Origin: Bacillota bacterium
GTDB taxonomy: Bacteria; Bacillota; Clostridia; Monoglobales; Firm-18
Length of the DNA stretch: 21,014 bases
Direction: 5' to 3'
NCBI GenBank assembly: GCA_023228885.1
Contig: JALOAJ010000041.1
Coordinates: 1-21,014, forward strand
Numbering within the stretch: position 1 is the stretch's first letter; every line of letters starts with the position of its first letter. The notes under the pieces were generated by a model. It saw nothing but the letters and a program-made list of their open reading frames with translations, was not told the DNA's origin and searched no databases. Shown in pieces: positions 15,821 to 21,014 of this stretch. Made by a program: the position numbers and the translations under genes.

Positions 15821-17381
15821 ATCGATCAACAGCACCTTGCACCACACTTATGGCTTCTTCAATATTAAATATATGTAACTGTTTTACAAAGTTTGAGTAA
15901 TTTGAAATAGGCTCCATACCGATCACAAACTTTATAAGCATTTCATCTTTAAATGTGTTTATATCATTCATTATTTTGGAAAATTTCAGACTTTCTTCTT
16001 CCGTGTAAGTGACAGGCGGCAATGCATGTGCCGCTGCGTTAGTATTTGACCACCTGTTAATTGCTTCTTTTTGTTGCTCGTGCGCCATATATTGCTCGAA
16101 ATATCGTTTATCCTGTACAAAAGGGCCGTTTGACAAGCTCCGTGCATATCCGTTTAAGGCTTGAGAAACACTTAAACCTTCAGGATTTTTTAAAATCAAG
16201 TCGGTATACCTTGGATATCCATCCTCAAGGTTATAACTTACGCCTTCAATTCCAAAATTATAAAGCATATGCCCCTCTGCACCGTAACCATAATCACACC
16301 ACTTAGCCGCCAACTCTTTATCAGCACACTTTACGGTGATTGCATAAGAGCCGATTCCCTCATATGATGACATCCTATGCCCAAACTCAGGTTTTTGACC
16401 TTTTGTTAGCACGGGATAGGGACACCCCACAAAGTCAAGCGAAATGTTTTCCTGTTTTGCATAGTCAAGATATCGTCCAAGGCCGCTGCCGGCCTGGGCA
16501 ATGGTGCTGCCCGCACGGCTCGACAACATCTTACTGTTTAATGCGTTGGAATCATTGGTTGCAAAATCCTTATCAATAAGCCCTTCTTCATACCATGTTC
16601 TCATTAGCCTAACAAACTTTTCATATCCCGGTTCAAGAGCGCCATAAACCACCTTGCCGTCTTGAATGTAAAATCCGTCTCCCGTTCCAAAAGCGCCAAG
16701 AAAAGCTGAGGTTGCCGCAACAGCCCCTGCAAAACTGCTAAAGGTTAGCGGGGATATGTCCGGCCGGGCTTTTTTAAAAGCAGTTAGGGCATTATGCCAC
16801 TCGCTGATTGTAGACGGTATATCTAACCCTTCCTCATCAAGCCAGTCTTTCCTTATTATAATACCGCGGTAAGTATATAAAAACTCATCCCCCCTTATAA
16901 AAGGAAAAACATAATAATTTCCCGAATCGGTTTTTATCATCTTATCATATTCCTTATTCTCCGAAATGAATTTTTTTAGATTTGGGGCATGGTTTTCAAT
17001 CAAATCATTAAGGGGAATTATAACTTTATCGGTCATGGCTCTTTCAGGACCTCCGGGGTATCCCAACCAGTCATTTGCGATGATATCGGGTAAATCACCG
17101 GACGCTACAAGCAAGTTAAACTGTTCGCTTTGCTGACCGGCTGCGGGATGTTGAAATTTAATCTTTATGCCCGTCTTTTTTTCTAATTCCTTATATAGCG
17201 GCATTTCAGCATAATTAAAATACATTAAAGCTATATCGGCATATAATGTACACCATACGCTTAGTTCTTTATTCGGATCGCCATTACTACCATTTCTTTC
17301 ATTGTTACAAGAGACAAAAAGGGCGCTTATTAAAGTTATGCATACAATTGTTATTATGCGCCTTCTTATTTTACCTTTCAT
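15807..17381 (-). CDS. Lipoprotein solute-binding protein (LplA-like)
   Basis: A 524-aa extracellular family 1 binding protein. Residues 1-24 are a lipoprotein signal with Cys25 (LFVSC), so it is anchored in the membrane outer face. The mature part shows family blocks: YKELEKKTGIKIKF, LVASGDLPDII (binding-site loop), IPLNDLIENHAPNLKKF, GIIIRKDWLDEEGLDIP and DGKVVYGALEPGYEKF. At ~500 residues it is the large LplA/YtcQ type, usually serving oligosaccharides from polysaccharide breakdown. GAAAGGAG precedes the ATG. It is the first gene of the operon, whose promoter carries the same operator as the lyase gene, which makes lyase products the likely ligand. Divergent from the AraC regulator. Confidence 0.9.
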   Translation of the reverse strand: MKGKIRRRIITIVCITLISALFVSCNNERNGSNGDPNKELSVWCTLYADIALMYFNYAEMPLYKELEKKTGIKIKFQHPAAGQQSEQFNLLVASGDLPDIIANDWLGYPGGPERAMTDKVIIPLNDLIENHAPNLKKFISENKEYDKMIKTDSGNYYVFPFIRGDEFLYTYRGIIIRKDWLDEEGLDIPSTISEWHNALTAFKKARPDISPLTFSSFAGAVAATSAFLGAFGTGDGFYIQDGKVVYGALEPGYEKFVRLMRTWYEEGLIDKDFATNDSNALNSKMLSSRAGSTIAQAGSGLGRYLDYAKQENISLDFVGCPYPVLTKGQKPEFGHRMSSYEGIGSYAITVKCADKELAAKWCDYGYGAEGHMLYNFGIEGVSYNLEDGYPRYTDLILKNPEGLSVSQALNGYARSLSNGPFVQDKRYFEQYMAHEQQKEAINRWSNTNAAAHALPPVTYTEEESLKFSKIMNDINTFKDEMLIKFVIGMEPISNYSNFVKQLHIFNIEEAISVVQGAVDRYDKR

Positions 17382-17426
17382 ATTGCCACTCCTTTCGATA
17401 TTAGGGCTGTGTCTTTATTTATTTCG

Positions 17427-17473
17427 ATTATATAAAACTATATTTTAAAAGTAAATATTCACTTTTGAATATT
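17427..17473 (-). promoter_or_regulatory. Transporter-operon promoter with shared 18-bp operator
   Basis: On the minus strand: -35 TTTACT (17450-17455), a 17-bp spacer and -10 TATAAT (17427-17432). The operator AAAGTGAATATTTACTTT (17448-17465) overlaps the -35; eight of its nine base pairs are symmetric. A second dyad, AATATTCA/TGAATATT (17454-17461 with 17466-17473), overlaps its upstream edge. The same site lies at the same position at the lyase promoter (3169-3186). Confidence 0.75.
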
Positions 17474-17641
17474 AATAGACATTATTGGATAAACATTGCA
17501 AGTTTGGATTGGAAAGCCCTTTTACCCAAATCAAAGCATTGAATATTCCTATTCCAATCGGCTGAAATTCAAAGGAATTAAAAATATTGGTTTTAAATTA
17601 TATTCCTTTTTAAAAATCAATAATCTTTATTAGCTATTTGC
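17474..17641. other. Divergent intergenic region between operon and regulator
   Basis: AT-rich, no gene. It holds an inverted pair, AAAGGAAT (17571-17578) and ATTCCTTT (17602-17609), and an 8-bp palindrome, GAATATTC, near 17541. Either could be a further regulator site; I found no third copy of the 18-bp operator. Confidence 0.4.
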
Positions 17642-17670
17642 TTTACACAAAGAATGGTTTATGGTAACAT
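17642..17670 (+). promoter_or_regulatory. Promoter of the AraC regulator gene
   Basis: -35 TTTACA (17642-17647), a 17-bp spacer and an extended -10 TGGTAACAT (hexamer 17665-17670). The TTG start is only about 15 bp beyond the expected transcription start, so the leader is very short. Confidence 0.6.
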
Positions 17671-17691
17671 TATTATTAGGCGGTGTTAATA

Positions 17692-20043
17692 TTGAAAGTA
17701 CATTTTAGTCGCATCAGGAGATCAAAGGTTTTCTTGCAATTTTTTTACTCATATATGATTTTAGTAGCTATTATCACCATTATTAGTGCTGTCATTTTTA
17801 GCAGAATATTAGTTTACTATAAAAATGAAATTATAAACACCAACCAGTCAACACTCAATCAACTTCAAATATCCATAGACAATTATTTTACTGATATGAA
17901 CAAGCTATTAAACCAGCTTGTGTTGAATCCGATATTATGTACTGTGGTAAACACGCCTAAGGATCACCAAAATTCGGATTTTTATTTTAATGTTTATAAT
18001 TTGAATAAAAACTTAAGAGCATATTTAATTGCAAATCATTTCTTTTCTGATTTATACATTTATATTAAGGAAACAAATATGATTTTATCTTCAACATGTT
18101 ATATAGATTCAGAACTTGCTTTTAACTTTGAAAATAAGTTTTCGGGTTTTTCATATAATGAATGGATTGATATTCTTAAAGAACCCCAAACAGTTTCATA
18201 TTTAAAAATAACACAAACAAATACTTTAAATGAAAGCAAAAATAAAACTGCTTTTTTGTATCCCATGTTTTTTGCGGGTGAAAGCAGATCACCTGCTACG
18301 CTCATTATTCTCGTTGATGAAGAACAGTTGAAAGCCTCCGTTGGCAGAATTATGCAAATGAATAACAATATGGTAGCTATTTTTGGGGAAAATAATAAGC
18401 TAATTTCATCCTCGCTTGATGTTAACGATATTTTACCCCTTGATGATGACCTATTTAAAGATAATTGCGGATATGTAGATTTTTCTTTGAAAAAAAAGCA
18501 TTTTATTATGACTTACTCCGTTTCTTCTATTTCAGGGTGGAAATATATTGCGCTGTCACCTTATAATGTGTTTTATGACAAAATCCGTCTTCCTTACATA
18601 TTAGTAGTCACCGGTATTTTATTTTCTTTTTTTGTAGGCAGTGTTTTTTCCGCTATTTTTTTAAAAAAGAATTATAATCCAATTTCAAATCTTATTAAAC
18701 TGATTGCTAAAAAAACAGGAATAGATTCAGCCCAGTCAAACAATGAATTTGTTTATTTACAGGAGACCATTTCAAATGTCTTTGATGCAAACTTAAACCT
18801 GCAAAAACTCGTTCATACACAAAGCAATGAATTAAGGTTTCATTTTGCAAGGAAACTACTAAACGGGCAAATTGAAAACTTTTCTTCGATTGAATCAATG
18901 CTTCCGCAGATGAATATAAATTTTACCGCAGATTATTTCTTTGTAATGCTTTTCAGCATTGAAAATTATGATGCGCTGTTTGCGGGATCGCAAAAATTTA
19001 GCAATTATAAAAAAATAAAAACCGTTCACTTTGTTTTCACTAACATTGTTGAAGAGCTCGTAAGCAAAAATAGTTACGGGGTTGTTGTTGAAATGGGGCC
19101 GCATTTACTTGCCTGCATTGTCAACCTTAAAAGTGAAGACATTTCGAGCCAGGATGGTTATTTAGTAAAATTAGGGGAAAGCATTTATAACATTATAACC
19201 GAGAACTTCTTCATTGACTTTGCTATTTCCGTAAGCAACATTCATAAAACCCTTGTTTCGATTTCGGATGCATACGAGGAGGCTTTGGAAGCAATGGCTT
19301 ATAAAGCAACCTCGGCAAGCCCAAATGAAAAAATTATTTTTTATAAAAATATTGCCCAAGATATTAAAGCAAGTGATAGTTATGGATATCCCATTGAATC
19401 AGAGTATAAAATAATTAATCTTGTTAAAGTAGGGGATTTTGATAAAGCAGCAGATTTAATAAAGGAAATTTTTAATCACAATTTTGTTGAGAATCGACCG
19501 GCTCCGCAGGTTGCAAAACTCTTAATGTCCGATATCAGCAGCACGGTAATAAAAATAGTTGATGCGGTCAGCAACCGTATTGACTGCCATTCTGTTGCGG
19601 TTGTAACTGAACGGCTTACCGCTTGTGAAACGGCACTGGACTTACAAAATCAAATTGTGGAGATATTTAGGGGAATTTGCGATAATGTATTAAAATCTAA
19701 ACTCAACAGCGAAAAAACATTGTCGGAAAAGATAATTGATATTTTAGGCGAAAACTATCATGATGTGAACTTAAGCATTTCAATGATTGCAGAAATATTA
19801 AATCTTTCTCCTTCCTATATCGGGAAAACTTTTAAAGAGCAAACAGGTCAAGTGCTTGTCGAATATATTAATCAATTTAGAATTGACAAATCAAAGGATT
19901 TGCTTGCCAACAGTCCGTATAATGTAAATAAAATTGCGAAAATTGTAGGGTATACCAATGCTAATGTGTTTATAAGATCGTTCAAAAGGTTGCTGGGGGT
20001 GACCCCGGGCGCATATAGAAATATAATAAGCCCAAATAAATAA
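17692..20043 (+). CDS. Membrane-bound AraC-family regulator with extracellular sensor
   Basis: A 783-aa protein. TTG at 17692 fits best, with AGGCGGTG ending six bases upstream; GTG 17683 in the same frame lies inside that site. Residues ~15-42 form TM1, ~43-298 an extracellular Cache-like sensor region, ~299-324 TM2, followed by a linker helix region and a middle domain like those between sensor and DNA-binding parts of YesN-type Firmicutes regulators. The C-terminal ~100 residues are an AraC/XylS double HTH: IAEILNLSPSYIGKTFKEQT in the first, VNKIAKIVGYTNANVFIRSF and GVTPGAYR in the second. There is no receiver or kinase domain, so one protein senses outside and binds DNA inside. Divergent from the transporter operon, so the likely controller of it and of the lyase; ligand unknown. 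Confidence 0.88.
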   Translation: MKVHFSRIRRSKVFLQFFYSYMILVAIITIISAVIFSRILVYYKNEIINTNQSTLNQLQISIDNYFTDMNKLLNQLVLNPILCTVVNTPKDHQNSDFYFNVYNLNKNLRAYLIANHFFSDLYIYIKETNMILSSTCYIDSELAFNFENKFSGFSYNEWIDILKEPQTVSYLKITQTNTLNESKNKTAFLYPMFFAGESRSPATLIILVDEEQLKASVGRIMQMNNNMVAIFGENNKLISSSLDVNDILPLDDDLFKDNCGYVDFSLKKKHFIMTYSVSSISGWKYIALSPYNVFYDKIRLPYILVVTGILFSFFVGSVFSAIFLKKNYNPISNLIKLIAKKTGIDSAQSNNEFVYLQETISNVFDANLNLQKLVHTQSNELRFHFARKLLNGQIENFSSIESMLPQMNINFTADYFFVMLFSIENYDALFAGSQKFSNYKKIKTVHFVFTNIVEELVSKNSYGVVVEMGPHLLACIVNLKSEDISSQDGYLVKLGESIYNIITENFFIDFAISVSNIHKTLVSISDAYEEALEAMAYKATSASPNEKIIFYKNIAQDIKASDSYGYPIESEYKIINLVKVGDFDKAADLIKEIFNHNFVENRPAPQVAKLLMSDISSTVIKIVDAVSNRIDCHSVAVVTERLTACETALDLQNQIVEIFRGICDNVLKSKLNSEKTLSEKIIDILGENYHDVNLSISMIAEILNLSPSYIGKTFKEQTGQVLVEYINQFRIDKSKDLLANSPYNVNKIAKIVGYTNANVFIRSFKRLLGVTPGAYRNIISPNK

Positions 20044-20055
20044 TCGCACTAAACA

Positions 20056-20067
20056 CATAGCGCTATG
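20056..20067. repeat. 12-bp palindrome at the AraC/lipoprotein junction
   Basis: CATAGCGCTATG is a perfect palindrome lying within the region that would encode the lipoprotein signal peptide. No function can be assigned. Confidence 0.4.
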
Positions 20068-20068
20068 C

Positions 20069-20905
20069 TTGTTTTTGCTGGCAAACTGTTCATCTTCAAA
20101 AGAAAATATCAACTTACAAAATCATCTGATAGGAAATACAAATGGCAACATCCAAAGGGGTGGTCTTGTACTAATTAATAATGGATGGATTTATTATACA
20201 AATCGGGATGATAACGACCATCTTTATAAGAAAAGGCCGGATGGCAGTGAAAATGAACAACTGGTCAGAGGGCATTACAGCTATCATCTAAACTATATGG
20301 ATGGTTGGATATATTATACAGCCGGAATTCCCGGAGAGGTTTGGAGAATACGAGAAGATGGAACTAAAAATGGGAGAATTATCAATAAGAATGTCGATAA
20401 CCTAATCGTTACTGAGCAAAATATATTTTATATACTTGCCTATGACAACGATTGGGGAAAGTTTTTTAGGACCGACATAGATGGGAAAGGTAGGGTTTTG
20501 CTTGCCAATAGCATAATTAGATTTGCCATCGATAACGGATGGATTTATTATTCAAATGCAGAGGACAATGATAGCCTGTACAAAATGGATTTAACCGGAG
20601 AAAACATTACCAAGCTTAATAATGAATATTCCTCCAATATTAATGTAGAATTGGATTATGTGTATTATACAGACTTTAACGGCGATAATAGTCTGTATAA
20701 AATTAAAACCGACGGTACAGACAAAACTTTGGTTTCACCCGAAGCATTTGGATTGGAAAACCTGCATAATGGCTATATTTATTACTCAAAACGAATGCAT
20801 GACGGGCGAATTTACAGAATGAAAACGGATGGCAGCGAAAATGAACTTATCATCGACAGTGAAAATTGTGTATCGTTAAATGTTGTTGTTCTGAACACGC
20901 TTTAG
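20069..20905 (+). CDS. DUF5050-like beta-propeller lipoprotein, defective 5' end, 3' end in repeat
   Basis: A 278-codon frame with six ~43-residue repeats of the form (N/D)GWIYYTN...LYKxxxDGxxxxxL (YWTD/DUF5050 propeller), residues ~35-265. The only normal start is TTG 20069, giving LLANC with Cys7 and no signal peptide. The same frame is open back to 20030, and the added codons encode NRTKHIALCLFLLANC, a proper lipoprotein signal, but with no ATG, GTG or TTG and no ribosome site. So either a rare start (ATA at 20036) is used or the start has been lost. At the 3' end the last six codons, including the stop, lie in the 127-bp repeat, exactly where the closing propeller strand is expected. It follows the AraC gene by 25 bp and may be its co-transcribed accessory. 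Possibly a pseudogene. Confidence 0.6.
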   Translation: MFLLANCSSSKENINLQNHLIGNTNGNIQRGGLVLINNGWIYYTNRDDNDHLYKKRPDGSENEQLVRGHYSYHLNYMDGWIYYTAGIPGEVWRIREDGTKNGRIINKNVDNLIVTEQNIFYILAYDNDWGKFFRTDIDGKGRVLLANSIIRFAIDNGWIYYSNAEDNDSLYKMDLTGENITKLNNEYSSNINVELDYVYYTDFNGDNSLYKIKTDGTDKTLVSPEAFGLENLHNGYIYYSKRMHDGRIYRMKTDGSENELIIDSENCVSLNVVVLNTL

Positions 20906-21014
20906 TGTAAACGGAATAATTATCCAAGAATTTGTTAATACTTTTATCGCAGTGCAAGCAGGGCAACGCAGGAGTGCGACCCGACGCGTGCTGTGGCTTT
21001 AGGCGGTGAAACGG
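20888..21014 (-). repeat. Right copy of 127-bp terminal inverted repeat
   Basis: Perfect reverse complement of 1-127. Its inner edge (20888) falls inside the 3' end of the propeller-lipoprotein gene, so the last codons and TAG stop of that gene (20903-20905) are repeat sequence. The flanks differ on the two sides: the bases just inside 127 are unrelated to those just before 20888. Confidence 0.95.

Noticed and set aside
1..21014. Circular molecule (plasmid or phage)
   Set aside because: The ends match as an inverted, not direct, repeat, and there are no replication, packaging or structural phage genes.
1..21014. CRISPR array or tRNA/rRNA gene
   Set aside because: No evenly spaced direct repeats and no cloverleaf or rRNA-like sequence were seen on reading through both strands.

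Overview
The window looks like a piece of an uncultured anaerobic Bacillota (Clostridia-like) genome. The DNA is AT-rich and the Shine-Dalgarno sites are AGGAGG-type, with ATG, GTG and TTG starts. The protein set is Gram-positive: SLH (S-layer homology) domains, a copper-amine-oxidase-N 'stalk' domain, a lipoprotein solute-binding protein with two LplB/LplC-like permeases, and a membrane-bound AraC regulator. The two ends are a perfect 127-bp inverted repeat, so the window is probably a whole contig that stops at a repeat.

Layout. 1-590: end repeat and a non-coding stretch with strong hairpins. 591-1301 (-): Fic-fold protein lacking the catalytic His. 1535-3094: decay zone with a frameshifted IS4-type transposase, a frameshifted BspA-like LRR surface protein and a truncated HTH regulator that still has a good promoter. 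3310-5733 (+): secreted family 6 polysaccharide lyase (chondroitinase B/alginate lyase fold) with a stalk and an F5/8C (discoidin) carbohydrate-binding domain. 5734-6647: shared hairpin, a doubtful small ORF and a tyrosine-recombinase remnant. 17381 down to 6648 (-): six-gene operon encoding a solute-binding lipoprotein, two permeases, an 840-aa secreted protein with degenerate SLH motifs, a 949-aa SLH-anchored multi-F5/8C protein and a 590-aa F5/8C protein. 17692-20043 (+): divergent membrane AraC regulator. 20069-20905 (+): DUF5050-like propeller lipoprotein with a defective 5' end, whose last codons lie in the right end repeat.

How it fits together. This reads as a Gram-positive polysaccharide-utilisation locus. 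The lyase would cut a uronate-containing polysaccharide outside the cell, the F5/8C proteins would hold glycan at the surface, the solute-binding protein and permeases would import oligosaccharides (no ATPase is encoded here, so a shared one is presumed), and the AraC protein would sense and control. The strongest new observation is a near-palindromic 18-bp site, AAAGTGARTATTTACTTT, found at the same position over the -35 box of both the lyase promoter and the transporter-operon promoter, about 14 kb apart and on opposite strands. It ties the two units into one regulon by sequence.
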